Assembly: GCF_037975245.1 (NCBI RefSeq)
Contig: NC_092571.1
Span: 10,551,917-10,615,916, forward strand
Direction of reading: 5' to 3'
Source: Apostichopus japonicus
Lineage: Eukaryota; Echinodermata; Holothuroidea; Aspidochirotida; Stichopodidae
Length of the DNA stretch: 64,000 nucleotides
Translations under genes and position numbers: made by a program
Shown: positions 46,601-59,996 of the stretch, piece after piece
Layout of the letters: the number at the start of each line of letters is the position of its first letter
Numbering within the stretch: the first letter of the stretch is position 1
Notes under the pieces: model-generated
Seen by the model: the letters and a program-made list of their open reading frames with translations, nothing else
What the model was told of the DNA's origin: nothing
The model's database searches: none

Positions 46601-49363
46601 TTAAAGTAATTTACATTGTCAGATAATTTGACAAGCCAGCGACCAGTTCATTATTCTCGGTACCTGTTCTGACTTGAACTTCCATACTTTTGACGCCTTT
46701 CGGAAGCATCTCCTTTTGTATTACACACCATCAAAATGGATATTGGCTTTTGAGTCTCAACACGCTGTCACTTGATCACACTTTAGTGCAGACGGATTTG
46801 TCACTTTCAGTTGTGGAATTGACGGCTGGTAATACTTTAGACGTATCATGTATGAATTGGCGTTAAGTTAAGTGTTCACCATGGTGCTAACATATGTCAA
46901 AACGTTAACATTGTTTTCTTTTTAACTTTGCTTTATATTATTTAGTTTGATTTGTCAAATGTAAGCTAGCTCAAAAAGGAAACTATAACTACTTTACTAT
47001 TAAGTATGAAATAAAATAGCGATGATCGTGCATGAACGAATCAAAAGTTATAATACTCATTATAATGATAATATAAACATTAAAACAGAAAACAATAACA
47101 CGAGAAAAAAAACTGTTACGTCCCCATTCATGCTGATATTATGACTCAGTATACACCAGCAGCCTAATCACACTAATGTACGCTGGCTAGTGGCAATGTG
47201 TCTGCCTCACGTGTCATCTAAAATTCCATTTAGGACACAAATGAATACAATAGATTGAACTTACTATATTCAGGCAATTGTTTAGTCCATTAGTTTCTTC
47301 TCCTTAGAGAAAAATACAGTCCTCTAAATTATACGATTTTTGTCGAAAGAAGGAATTAAGAAAGCGACAGCCGCGAAAGGCTTTTACATGTTATTTTCTG
47401 TCAATGTCTGCATGTTAAAGCCTTTGCGTATAGGCGACATTCGAATACCTTCTTACTGTATTAGATCTACAATGGTTACAAATACGATACGTTGCGATAT
47501 GGAGAAAATTAAATATGAGTTTGAAATAATGAAATATGTAACAATATGAGCTCTACAAAGAGGTGTGCCAAGCTGTTTCACCTTCTGTTGATACAAAATG
47601 ATTGTCCGACCAAGTTAGTAAAATAAAGAGATTTTTCTTACCAGAGTGTTATCATTTTTAATATGTGATGCTGAAATGATTGGGAATATAATTGGACGAA
47701 ATTAAGCTTTTTTGTGTGAAAAAGGTAAAATATAGAGATTCTTTGTATATATGCCGAAGGTTGTTATGAAATAAAGCGGACCTTGATAGCTTTGCTGAAT
47801 ATGAAACTCAAATATGTTACATGTGATTAATCGATTAAGTACCAGAAGATATCTCTCATACCAGAAAAAAAAGTCTATTGACTGTAAATCTCAACGACTG
47901 TCGTGATTTACATGTATAATAACCAAAACTTTTGCGTTTTTTTATCAGAATAATCATACAATTTTCTTCACAAATGTACTATTTTCCCTTCAATTTTACT
48001 ACCGTTGCAATTAAAAGAACATACTTGGTTGGATTAGACGAGGAAGATATTTTTTGTAAATTTCGTGCATAATGAAAAAAGAAAAGATAAACAGAGTACG
48101 ATTTTTCTAGGTTGGTATAAGAAAGAAAATAACAAATATTGTTGTTGCACTTTTCCCTGCATAATCTTCAAACTGTTTGTCATGAAAGGAAGGCGAGGTA
48201 TGCGAGAGGGTGGATGACTAACAAGAGAGAGAGGAGGTGTTAAGTGATATCAAGTACCTAACGAGAATAGAAAGACATTTAAGGTGATACCGAGTGTGTT
48301 AGGAAAATAAGATAAAAATACTGCAGAGAAAAGCGGAAAATAGAGATTGATTATGAAAGTATCAAGCAAGAAGGGAAATCAGTGTTTTGAAAATCATATG
48401 TCAACTCGTGTGATGACGTAAGATCTGAGCGGTATTTGATTGTATTCGATAACGGAGAACATATTGCATTGTTCATAATGCGTGTGCATTTTCTGGAAGT
48501 TGCATATGTGCAGTTTGTAATAGATTTGCGGTACGAATGCAAAATTCTGCACATGAGTACAATAACAATTCCCGTAACGTGAGTACCTACGCGAGAGTGT
48601 ATAGGCTGTAAGAGTGAGTACGAGTTCGTGTACTTAATCTTACGACCTACATGTGTAACTATTAGATTTAAGAATTACCTCGCGTACGAGTAAAACTCCA
48701 TGGGGGGGGGGGGTAGGGGGGGGAGGAACGAGTACAGGCAGACAGGAAGGAATGGACAGGAAGGTATCAGTGCGGACTCATGTACTACTAGTCTGCTTTC
48801 GAACATATTTCTTCAAAAGGTCACTCTACTTACTTACAGTAAGTCTGCAGTGATAAATGAATCCTTTATTCCTTTTTTTTTTTTTTGGCAGTGAGGCGAT
48901 CCCCCCGTTTATAGCGCTGTTCAGTTCCAAGCTTAATTTGGTTTTACTGAAAAGGCTTAAAATGGCAAAAAGTAACAGCATATCTCTTAAAGTATTTTTG
49001 AAGAATATTTACATTTATGTTAATTTAAAATGTTGTTTTGATGTTAAGACCAGTTTACATGGTAAAATAAACTCTAATGAAGGTAGTATTCAAGGTTATC
49101 AAACTTCGAACTTTGTCGCACATTATTGCTGCACCGTATATATACTGTTAGTGCACAATGATCACGCTTTCGAGTCGTGATTTCAGTCTTCCCCTGCAGA
49201 ATGAATGTCGGGCAAATTTTGGGCCATTTTATAGATGAAATCGAGTTTTTAAGTGAATTACCCTGCCGCCACTCCGTTACTAGAGTGATATTCACTCATC
49301 TCAGTGATCCTTACCAAATCGGTAACTAGTGTGTGTTTAAAGAAGCTTATCATATTTGAAGTG
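46601..49363. other. No gene supported
   Basis: AT-rich, 2.8 kb. It includes a G-run tract at about 48702-48724. Open frames of up to 107 codons overlap homopolymer runs and have no known domain. Confidence 0.45.
48702..48724 (+). other. G-run tract
   Basis: Two G-runs of about ten and eight bases are separated by TA, followed by GGAGG. A quadruplex could form within the long runs. Confidence 0.55.
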
Positions 49364-49370
49364 ATATATG

Positions 49371-49404
<34 letters not shown>

Positions 49405-49408
49405 TATT
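49364..49408. repeat. (TA)n microsatellite with TATG interruptions
   Basis: About 45 bases of TA repeat broken by GTATA variants. Confidence 0.9.
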
Positions 49409-52400
49409 TATACCGACACTGCAGTTGCAATATACAGCTTAAATGCGAATATCAAAATTATCTATTTCTTTTCCGATGTTGATTTAAAGTAAAACGGAGA
49501 CTAACCTGGCCAGTCAAAACCCCAACTGAAAACAATGCAGTCATCACACCTTACAACGGTTCCATCTATTTTGTTACATTAAGGCCTCTGGCGTCCCTAT
49601 AAGTATCTAATATAAAACCGTTGACTAGAATAGACTTTCAAGTTTTATCGGTGAATCCAACTAAAATACAACATGCCTCTTTAAAATGAGATTAATTAAT
49701 GAAATACAGTTCATAAAACTCTCGGGATCTCGACGATCAATCCTTTTATCCTACAACCCAATTCGATAGCTAACATTGTGTGTTTTTACACCTCAAAAAC
49801 ACATTTTTCTCTGGTGATTTGCTTAACCTTTCTATTCGATTCCATGACCATTAAATCTTTCAGGCTGTAGGATATGTTTCAATGTTGTAGGTGTATATAT
49901 CGCCTGCAGTAAGCCTCAGGCATACAGGCATCTAACAGGCGTCCGAAAATTGCGTGCATCAAGCCTATTGAACATGCCTACTAATGTCTCAATCACGCGC
50001 ACATCAAGCCTCAAACATGCATTGAGCATGCGTCAAGCATGCGTGCTGAAATATCAATGTTTATATATATCTTGCGCCAAACTTGTGCCTATATACGTGT
50101 ATCAAGTATAGGTATAGGTAACACAGTTGACAAAACGAACAGGGAACCAATCGTGCAAGTATACTACACCATGGTCGTACATCTAAGAACATGCGTCATT
50201 TCTAAGGATTGGACGAGTAAATCAAGTACAAAGTATACTTATAAAATAATCACCGACAGCCTATTGTATAGAGGAAAACGCTGATGGTGAAGTCACCAAG
50301 AGTTCTAAAAGTTATATCTCATTAGCGGAGTGTGATGCAAAGAGATGAGATTGGTACAGAGATTGAGAGATCGAGAATGAGACAGGGAGATGTCGTGAGG
50401 GGTTGGGGGGGGGGTGTCAAGGGGTCAAGATTAATGCAACCATAATATCAATAATGTTTTTGTGTCTACGGTGAATTGTTACTTCTTACGACTTTAAGAT
50501 TACTAAACAAAGTCATATCATATACTGATTATCATATCCCATTTATAAGTAAACAATAAACAATGAACACATAAAGAGTTATTATTGTCCCTGAATCATA
50601 TACCAGAAAATCGAAAACCTTTAACCTGAGCTCGAAATTTATCCATCCTTTCACTGGCCTTTCCCACAGAGCATTTTCTATCGCCATAATATTGAATGTT
50701 GTTTTTAAATAATGCAAGTAAGGTTAAAGTACTCTTGTTATAAGATTAATTTAAGAGTAATACAAATAGCGCTTCATTCAGGAATAAACAACTTTCAGCT
50801 TTTTTGTGTTTTGATTCTATGTCATATTCTTCTTTGGTCATGTAGTAAAACCAAACAGACTTAGCTTCCCTACTTATCACGACTTGATAATCGATACAGC
50901 GCTTTTCATGAGTATATTTCCAGGTCTTATAAAAACGCAGTTCTCATCCTTTTAAGACTTTCATCACGACGTATACAAAAAAAAAAAAAACGATGAAAAA
51001 AAAAAACGATGAAAAAATAAGAAGATGAAGAAGAAGAAGAAAAGAAGGAAAAATCGAAGTGGCCTTGTTTGCTCTCGAATGATTTTCAATCTAGCCGGCG
51101 AGGTTGATATTTTAAAAGAAAGTGTATCAGATCCGGACTCTACCGGAATGAATAACTGTTGGCAATCTTTTGTATAAAGAGAACAATGATTTTGTTAATA
51201 ACATTAATTTGCGACATATACTGTAGGGAACAATTGTTGGTAGAAAAGGCAAGATAAAGAATGATGGAGGAAAACAACCAGGAATTATATATGGAAAGAA
51301 AGTCCGCTGTGTCCATAAATAAGTTTTTTATATATTATGTTTTTTAATAAAATAGTAGGATCATATCAAATACTGTGTTTCCTAGCATGCTTAGTCAGAT
51401 ATTATCCCAATTGGGAAAACTACTTTAATAAAAATTGCATATACATTGCAAATCTTTGTCACTTTGCTTTCAATTACAATCCAAAAATAGTAATACGATA
51501 CCCAAATAATGCATATTCGTAAAGTGAACTGACTAAAAATTGTTTGTCACGTCAATGTGGTAAAAAGTAATTTGCATGATGATGCCGCGACCACAAACAG
51601 TTTTGTAAATAATTATTCTGTGGTGTATACATAAAATACCTGCTGCAGGAGACAAAACACAAGGTTTGTACATAATTAAATGACAGACAATCAGTAAAAC
51701 ATATACAAACTTACCGATAACCTATACGGGAAGAAAGCCTGTGACACAAACACTTAAGAAAGTGAGAAAGTTGAAAGTAAAGGGTAACACGTGTTTGTGG
51801 AAGGTTAACGGGGCTGATTATGTTTCAGTAAATTGTACAACCCTTGTGGAGACTATCTGCCTTATGCTTTCCTTTTTGTTATCGCTGACGTCACTTGAAC
51901 ATTGTCGAAGGAACGCTGTAGGAACTTTTTTTCTCTCATGGTTCAGTCCATTGGTTGGCGTAATCACATTGATGCAAATAATATCATACATGGTCAAACA
52001 CTTAATTCAATCCACAGACCTATGTACAAAGAAAAGTAAATCGGAGGACATCCAAACAATACACCTTAGTATATAAGGAAAGTTGATATATTGGTATGGG
52101 ACTCTTACCTGCTATAAAATACCATCCTAAAATCTATATGCATTTTGATAGACCGTGAAGTTACCAAAATCAATATTCAACATCAACCCATCGGCTTCCC
52201 TTCGGTCTAAACCAAGCACAGCGAAGCCACTCTAACGTGGCGACTGCAATTATTGTCTTACATACCGTTGCAGTTCTATTCAGTTTTAAGCAGTCTGTGA
52301 CAACCGATACGTTAAAGTCATAGAAATTCTCCTTATTCCGTAGCTGTGACATATTTTAATTGACTGTATAGTTTTATTTGTTTAGTTCCAATACTTTACC

Positions 52401-53151
52401 TATGATAACTGTTGACGCAACACTTAAGTCATATGACCAACCGTAATGTCAACATTTTATCAATCTGTCTTTACTTTCCACTCCAGAAAAGTAATCACAG
52501 ATTCTCTTATCAATCACACATACTTCATTTTATCGCATCCTTCAACAAATATAGCTTGTATTACAGCTGACAATAACAGTGAAAGACAACCCAATGTACA
52601 ACGCATACGCAGTAAATGGCTAAATGTTTGGAAGATAAGGACAAAAGGGCAAAAAGAAGGAAAGAATGAATAACATTAACAAAACAGCGAGATAAAATAG
52701 GAATAAAATCGAAGTCTCTGTTTTTTTTGGCGAAGATGTAGTTTAATATTCAGAAGCGTACAACTCTAGGTCCATAACTCATTTTATTGTTGAAAATATG
52801 TAGTTCCGAATAAACGCTATTCTGTATATATTATTATTATTAGTATAAAATAGAAGAAATAAAGTGTTAATGCACCGATTGTTCCAGTCGTTTTACGTAT
52901 ATTACTTTTGCACCTGAAACAGTCTGGGCAAATTGACAACATTTGAAACCAGGGGACGATGCCCACTGTCTATCAATCGAAACATTATGACAGTTTAGAA
53001 TTCGCCAGGTTATAGGAGAGGTATAGGTGTGTTTTTGTTTATACAAGTATGACAACAACACTAAAGTTTATAGTTGTGTATGAGTTTTATGGAAACTGAT
53101 GGTTTTACATTGCAACATCTAAACATGTTACTCCTGCATGTGGTCCAGTGA
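49409..53151. other. No gene supported
   Basis: Contains a degenerate repeat of CATCAAGCCT and AGCATGCGTCAAGCATGCGT phrases near 49908-50045, a G-run near 50402-50414, A-runs near 50980-51006 followed by a GAAGAAGAA purine patch, and a full TGACGTCA at 51896-51903. The 111-codon open frame at 51741-52076 has two hydrophobic stretches but matches no family I know and lacks splice or promoter support. Confidence 0.45.
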
Positions 53152-53451
53152 TGTGGCCGAGTGGAAAAAGGCGGTGGCATTTGAAGTAATAAGGCTTAGC
53201 AATCGGGAGGATCGGGGTTCGACCCCCGGCCAGACCATAATAAGGTGGGTTTTCCATCCAAGAGCAATCTACGGTTTCCCCATCTGAAATGACTGTCTAA
53301 ATTGAAAAGATTCCAAATTTGAGTTGAAATGTTGAAGTGCATGGAAACCATCGACGTGAAAGTTGTAAGCCCATCCGGGCTTCTCCCACATTCGTGGGGA
53401 ATACATAATGCAGTAAACCATATTTCTATACCGTCCACGTAATTGACCTCA
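53152..53451 (+). mobile_element. Class II tRNA-derived SINE, family 2, with 10-bp direct repeats
   Basis: The head carries box A (TGGCCGAGTGG, 53154-53164), an extended variable region as in Leu/Ser tRNAs, and box B (GGGTTCGACCCC, near 53215) inside a perfect T-arm CGGGG/CCCCG. A body with TGGGTTTTCCATCCAAGAGC and a 3' part with the hairpin-like CCCACATTCGTGGGG follow. The 10-mer GGTCCAGTGA stands immediately before (53142-53151) and after (53452-53461) the element. This is best read as a target-site duplication, making the insert 300 bases. The tRNA acceptor 5' strand is largely missing, so the copy may be slightly 5' truncated. The 106-codon minus-strand frame here is a shadow. Confidence 0.85.
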
Positions 53452-53461
53452 GGTCCAGTGA

Positions 53462-56155
53462 CAGCGTTAAATGAAATGCAACCCAGAAAGATTAGATATC
53501 TGAGTCGTCCATACACGAGTGTTAGTAAATATTAGATTGTGCCCAAACCTATAACAATGGCTAACAGATCGATATGTTTGACACATATTGCCACAGAAAT
53601 ATTTCATTTCAGATTTGAAAACTTTGTCAATGTTGTCGGCAAGCTTTTTGTTCGAAGATTTAGTTGTGTCCTTGGAATTGTTTTCATCCAAAAATAAATA
53701 TTTTCATAAACTTATTAAAATTTAAATAAAAATGTCCTTGTCTTTTTTTATTATATATCGATGACATCTATAAAGGTTACTTGTTCCACTGAATGACGAA
53801 AATGGCTTCAATTACACCGGAATTACGTCATACAAAATAAAACAAGGTCATTACCTACAAAACCCAAAATAAAATATTCTCTAGAACAACGTAAAATAAA
53901 TATCCGCGTTTAATTACTTTTCTCCTGTTACTGAAAACTGACAAATAATTAAAACTTAATTATAAAAGACAATCAGAGAGAACTTATATACATTTTATCG
54001 ACCGCGTTTAAAAGCAATAATCTCACCGTGAATTAGTTTGTCTTACCTAAAAAGGTGTGGATTTATTTATATGTTCGTGAATCAATAATGTATCTGGTAA
54101 AACGAAACATGATATTTGTAGAAGCACTCTCTAATGATTGACAGAGATATAAGAAATTAATATTTTAAGAGGTGAAATATGACGTAATGATAACGAAATG
54201 TATTTGAAATTGTCTAAACAAAAGCAGTGTATGATAAAACCAAGGTTTCGAAGAAGTTTAGAGATTAGAAAGAGACCCGATAAGTGTTCTAAAGTTAACT
54301 TGTTTGCACCTTAGTCAATCAAAGTATTGCATAAATAAATACCAACGACGCAACAGTATATCATATAATGCCATCTTGCAAGAAAGTTATCAACTTTCCT
54401 ATCATTATAACGTTGAAAGTAGGTCAACGAATACAGATCTGTGCATTTTGACGGTCTATAAATGATTAATCGAAATATGAAGACCTTTCCAATAAACTTT
54501 CAAGACCAGTTGATGTTAAAGACTCAAAGAATTCTTCGAAATTACCAATTTAATGAAATTGAAGCAGGGCGTGAAGGAGGCTATGCATGAACACCATTCA
54601 AGTGTCATTCAGTCGCGTAATATAGAAAGAAAAAAGAAGAAAGATAATGGACATTGACCCTTTCCTACAATGATGACAACTTTGAATACACTAGGTCGGT
54701 TGATACTGAATAGATTTGATCTGAAAGAAAGCACAGAGGAATTCGAAAGAGGTTTGTTTCAACACTCACTAATAAACACGATGTTACAAAGGTCAGTCTT
54801 GGCATATTTTTCTACACCAAATATCTCACTCACACGCGTAAACTAATCCCCTTTAGCAGTGTATATTTAATTCATCGTTTCCAAATTATATACTATATCT
54901 AATTAGGTCGATGCGAAATGTCCTTTAACGAGCATGAAAGATTTCTTTGTAAATTTCCATAAAATATTTAATGAAAATATTCTCATTTGCAGCAAAATTT
55001 GAAAAGAAGGAAAGAAATCCTGTGTGATTTCCCTTCAGTGTTCCAGAGATATTTTATTTGTTACATTTCATGCATCAACTTTGGGTGTATCAATTTGTCA
55101 TATAATATTTATTCCCGAATTCAGAATAATTGAATGATCTCAACGGTTTAGCATCAATTTGGTGATAAATTGTTTTTCCTGACCATTGCCCCCACATACT
55201 TAAATAAAATCTGACCATTGATAAATAACGTTTCAACGGGTATTGGTCCATCAATGTATAGTTATAGTGCTCATTTAATAGTTAAAAACAATTTAAAAAA
55301 CAACAACAATATTACTGACTAATATTTTGGAAAGCAAACTTGAAACTACTAAGAACTTGTTAACATATTTCTTAAGCGTTAAAAGTGAAAATAGTTTCAT
55401 GAGGTATATATATTTCTGAAACCAATTCACAATACTTTTATAATTATGACGACATACCTAACTCACATTTAGAACTTTTTAACAGATGTATTAAACATAA
55501 CTCTAGTTTAAAAAATGATTCTCTTTGCTACTTTACCTAGACTACTGCTCTCAAAAGTGAATTCATGTTTATTGCTATTTGTTTCTTTACTATTGATTAC
55601 ATTTTAATGATAATATTTGTCGATGTTCTTTGAGTTACACTCGTATTGTAGAAATACCCTACGTAATTCGTATTTCATGGATAGTTATTGCACGCTAACA
55701 CACATGTTGTACGCAACATCATTTCTACTTCAACACACCTATATATGTTAACGGGATTTACCTGTGTATATGTATCACAATGATCCTAGTACCGGGTAGA
55801 ACTCAGAGCTGCACGGGGTTGTTGTAAAACGTTACCTTTAAACACTCTGAAATCAATGTTGACTTCTCCTAGTTCCTCAATGATCTTGAAGTTATAGGAT
55901 TGAACTCGAAACTACTATCGAATTTGTAGGTAAAACACTTTTAGATCAAAGCTACAATCTCTCCCAGACCAACATTGATTTTGTGTGTAATTACATGGAT
56001 ATGTAGGTTATATGGATACATTGCTTTTAGGAATGTTTCTTAATTGCTAAAAAATAAATTATCAAAACTTTTAGCTCAAATATAATTTGAAAAACACTTT
56101 TACAACGCAGTCGTCAAGACCGTGCTTCATTGTTTATAGCAGTGGTGACATGGCG
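53462..56155. other. No gene seen
   Basis: AT-rich, 2.7 kb, with no open frame above 75 codons and no repeat boundary recognisable. Confidence 0.5.
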
Positions 56156-56165
56156 GAGGTAGAGG

Positions 56166-56214
56166 TTGGGGCGGAGATAGGGTAGGTAGGTGTGGGGTGG
56201 GGGTTGGGGCGGAG
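56166..56214 (+). other. G-rich tract, possible G-quadruplex
   Basis: Repeated GGTTGGGGCGGAG and GGTAGGTGTGGGGTGG phrases give at least six G-runs of three or more within 50 bases. GTTGGGGCGGAG occurs twice, suggesting a small tandem duplication. Confidence 0.65.
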
Positions 56215-58014
56215 TTTACATGGGTAGGACGGGGTAACCAGAGGTGCTTTGAACCCTTAGTAGTATCAATTATACATGTTCGTAATATGACGTAAAGATT
56301 TGTTTGTCGTCCTGTGAAGATGCTTATAACAAAATGAGGAAATGCTTTACGTTAATAACGGGTTGATCGTAAGAGGAAGTGAGATAAAACTTGTGAGATG
56401 ATAGTTTAAAATATAATTCCTTTTGTACATGATCTGAGATATTTATGGTATCCGGTGAACCACAACATTCCCCTATTTCATAAAGAACTTGGAAATATGA
56501 AGAAAACAGAAAGTTTATGTGTGAAATATGTTCCGCGTTTAAATTATGTTATAAAACGATGACAAACAATAAAAATATAATTCATATTTCCATACTTTAT
56601 TAACACCAAGCCTTTACAAATATCAAGAAATTTGTTTAATGTTAGTAATACTCTGTATCCGTTTCCAAGTACTTTACGAATGAAACCCGTCCTTTAATCA
56701 GGTTAAATGGCTGGTGAAGTATTAATTTTACCTTATATGTGATTAATGATCATATTTTTTATAAAGACCATACAACGTGAACTAATATATTTGCGATATT
56801 CTTTTTGTTCATATGCTCCTTTTTTGGTTCTGTCAAGATGTTGACAAGAACCCTATAATAGTCAAACAACTTTATTTTCGGTAGAGAGTCACCTAACATG
56901 TTGGTGAAAGCTCAAGAGAGCAGTGATAATCTCATTATAGGTATCAAAAAAAGAGCGTCAATTTGAAATGACACAGTCAAACTAGATGTACGATAACTAA
57001 TCAACAGACCACATTGATCGAAACCTGTGGAAGAGAAGGAGGTAAAAATTCAAATTTTCCCCAAAGACTTTTCCTTCAGGAAACTCTTCTTCTTTTTTTT
57101 TAAACGGTAATTACTTCTTTATTGATTAATGAAATTTCACATTAACCAGAGTATATTACGGGCGAAGGAAGTTCCCCGAAGCAAATGCTGAGAAGACTAA
57201 TTGATTTAGCATAGTTCCATGGTAATTAAAGTCATGGAAACACGGCTTGAACGTTTCTCAAGGAAAAAACCCTAAGATAGAAGGTTTATAACCTATTTTT
57301 TTTCTGCTGGTTCCATTTGTTAATTGGTCGTCTCTTATACGCGTAACGATCTTTTATTTGGTTTTTCTATGGAATCTTATTTGGGTGAACACTTAAATAC
57401 ATTATGCTGTACTCAATATTTCACCGCAGGCTAGATATGACAATTTCCATTGACTTCCTCTGCGCACGCTCTAATTGGAAGCACTTTATCCGGAGATAGC
57501 TTGTATAAAAGTGTGAGGAACTTCAATGAACAAATGAACTGTAGAAAACAGAACATTATAGTTCGAGATGTCATGGGATGGGCAGATGACGTTTCGTTTA
57601 TTTAGTTGAACTTACCATGAGTTTGAATACTTTAAGTTATGTTCATAATAACTTATAATAATTTATTTTTATGAAATATATAAATAGTGCTAAAATGGAT
57701 GATGATTAATTTAAGCAAATAGTTAGTAATTAACATACAAAATTGATATGCTAATAGGTAAAAAATTATTTTACATTATATATTTTATATTAAGCTTAAA
57801 TGTTACAGAAACGACTGAGTTATTCGTAAACCATTTTTTCTGATGGTTAAAGCAGACTCTTTTCTTTATTTTTCATTACGGCTAAAAGCAAATCAACAAG
57901 GCAATGACACTACCACAAACACACATACTCGGCAATATGTTCTAGGACCGATACATTAACACATACTTTATAGTCACTGGCAATGTTATTCCATAACTGT
58001 CCAAATAATTAACC
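56215..58014. other. No gene seen
   Basis: AT-rich, 1.8 kb, without a supportable ORF or element. Confidence 0.5.
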
Positions 58015-58022
58015 AGTTTTCA

Positions 58023-58354
58023 CAGTGGCGGAGCTAGGGGTATTGGTCAGGGGGCGAGAATGGTCTGTAGGGGCGCTTTCGACACTACCTAAGCGGAGCG
58101 CCACCACAGGTTGGCGCGGAGCGTACACAATATTTTTGAGTAAAGATGCTCCCTAGATCGCCGGAAATGACCCTTGCTAAGTTGCAGATAATGTGACAAA
58201 TGTCAATAGGTAGATGAGAGCGCAACAAAAAAGTCAATAATCGCGAATAAGTAAAAAGTGGTAAAAAGCTGAAAAAGGCGCCAGTAGTCCATTTGAGTCC
58301 GTCGGAGGGGGGGGGGGGCATCCGCCCCCTGACTGTATGGACGCTCCGCCACTG
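58023..58354. mobile_element. hAT-type MITE, family C
   Basis: A 332-base element. The left end is CAGTGGCGGAGCTAGG; the right end inverted is CAGTGGCGGAGCGTCC, so the first 12 bases match exactly. It is flanked by a perfect 8-base target duplication AGTTTTCA (58015-58022 and 58355-58362). Inside, GCGGAGCGCCACC and GGTTGGCGCGGAGCGTAC (58091-58128) form a GCGCCA/TGGCGC hairpin and are shared with the degraded element at 11074. A G-run of about 11 lies near the right end, followed by CCGCCCCCTG. There is no transposase, and the 92-codon minus-strand frame is a shadow. Confidence 0.93.
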
Positions 58355-58362
58355 AGTTTTCA

Positions 58363-59719
58363 TAACAAGAATTAACCGTCATTACTGAACCAGTTCATAT
58401 TTATATTTCAAGACAGGGCACAGTACATATATTTTCCGAGGGAATGGGATTGCCGCTTGCCAACGCCCATGGATATAAGTAAAACAAATAGAACAGAACA
58501 GTTGATTGGTAATATGAAGACAGGGATCAAAGGTTTGGAAATCCGAGGAGAGTAGAGAAGTGGAGCCGAAAAACACCCAACAAAATACCAACTGAATAAT
58601 TAACATGTTCATACGCAGAACCTTTGGTATACTATAGTAAATTCATTGACAGCTATTTGCTCTCTTTCAAAATGAATACCCGCAAACAAAATAGAAGATA
58701 TCATTATCGAAAGTTGTGAGAAATGCAGATAGATTCACTCATGCATGCATCAAAGATGTAGTGATATCTTTGAGAAAAAACAACGTAAAAATCTTTCGCA
58801 CGTTGATATATAACTACCGAGGTTGTTATCAAGAAGGAGAGATATCAGCCTAAGTAGTTAATAGAATCATATCGTTGCTTGTCAGGAGTTGTCACATATT
58901 TTAAAGACATCTGACAGACAAGGGGACTTTTGTTGGCAACTAATGTTATGGGGACGACACGTGGGATATAATGATTGACTTGAAGATAAGTGAATATTGA
59001 CAAGATAAGGGAAACCTGAACATAGTCGCAGTAATACCGCTAAAGGGTAACTGTTTATAGATTCGATGACTTTCACTAAATCATGGCAACTCATGTCGGG
59101 AATATACATGTCACGTAAAAGTGCGTATAAACGATGGCTTCCCTTAGCATATAGTGGCTGGAACAACAGCAACATCTTGCAGTATATGAGAGAGATAACA
59201 AAAATTGTTTACCTTCTTATTGAATATTTGCACCAAAGTACAAAGGTCTTGATTTAGAGCCGATATTTTGCGACTTATTTTACCAGTTTTAAACGTTATC
59301 TGTGATATACAATGAGGCATTCCACAATTTTCCGTTCAAGAAAATACAGTGATTTGTGTAAAGTATACCATTAACATCACACACTGCTCTTGCTCTTCGG
59401 CAGGGTGCAAAATAAATCCCCTTTTTACCCTTTAAAGGACAGCTGTGACTCATGCTTGTATAATACACAATAGGTTGACAAAGCTTTTAGTTAGCAGTGT
59501 TCAGATGGTGCATAACGAACAGTCTCCGTGTGAACTCCCTAGTGATTGGACAAACTGTACAGATTAGACAATGCGTTACCAATCTGAGTAATACTAAGTC
59601 CGTCTTTACTCGACACGAAGAGGAAACGAACACATCTTTATCTAACAAAAGAAAGTAACTGCTACTGAATTAATTAGAGCTAATTGATTTAATGGGCAAT
59701 TGACGAGGATCTCTTAAGT
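58363..59719. other. No gene supported
   Basis: Open frames of 76-97 codons on the minus strand have no recognisable domain. No element boundary was found. Confidence 0.45.
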
Positions 59720-59996
59720 GTGTATTTGAGTACGGTCTGCCTTTTGCAACTTATCGCCGGACCTTTTCCAACTCAAGGTACGATATGTGTCCCAGTGGAG
59801 TTCAATGTGAGCTCCAACGGGGCTCTTGCATGCTGGGGAAACTTGGCATGTTAATTCTTGTATAAAATACACTAATTTAAGCAAAAAGGCCGATACACGG
59901 GTTATAGACTGCATATTAAATGTTGACACAAAGTTCGAATCCAGGCCTTCGGACGCCCGATGACCTTCTGCGCTATAGCCAATGATTGAAGTTATA
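59720..59996 (-). mobile_element. Decayed tRNA-like SINE candidate
   Basis: On the minus strand, TGGCTATAGCGCAGAAGG (box A-like, close to the TAGCGCAGTAGG of tRNA-Met) is followed about 33 bases later by GGATTCGAAC (box B-like). The spacing is about ten bases shorter than in a tRNA, so part of the anticodon arm is missing. Downstream text with CCCAGCATGCAAGAGC and CGATAAGTTGCAAAAGG looks like a SINE body, but no tail, target duplication or second copy is present to prove it. The 127-codon minus-strand frame across it is probably a shadow. Confidence 0.5.

Noticed and set aside
51741-52076. 111-codon open frame with two hydrophobic stretches
   Set aside because: No recognisable family, signal peptide, promoter or splice context, and its length is within chance for AT-rich DNA of this size.
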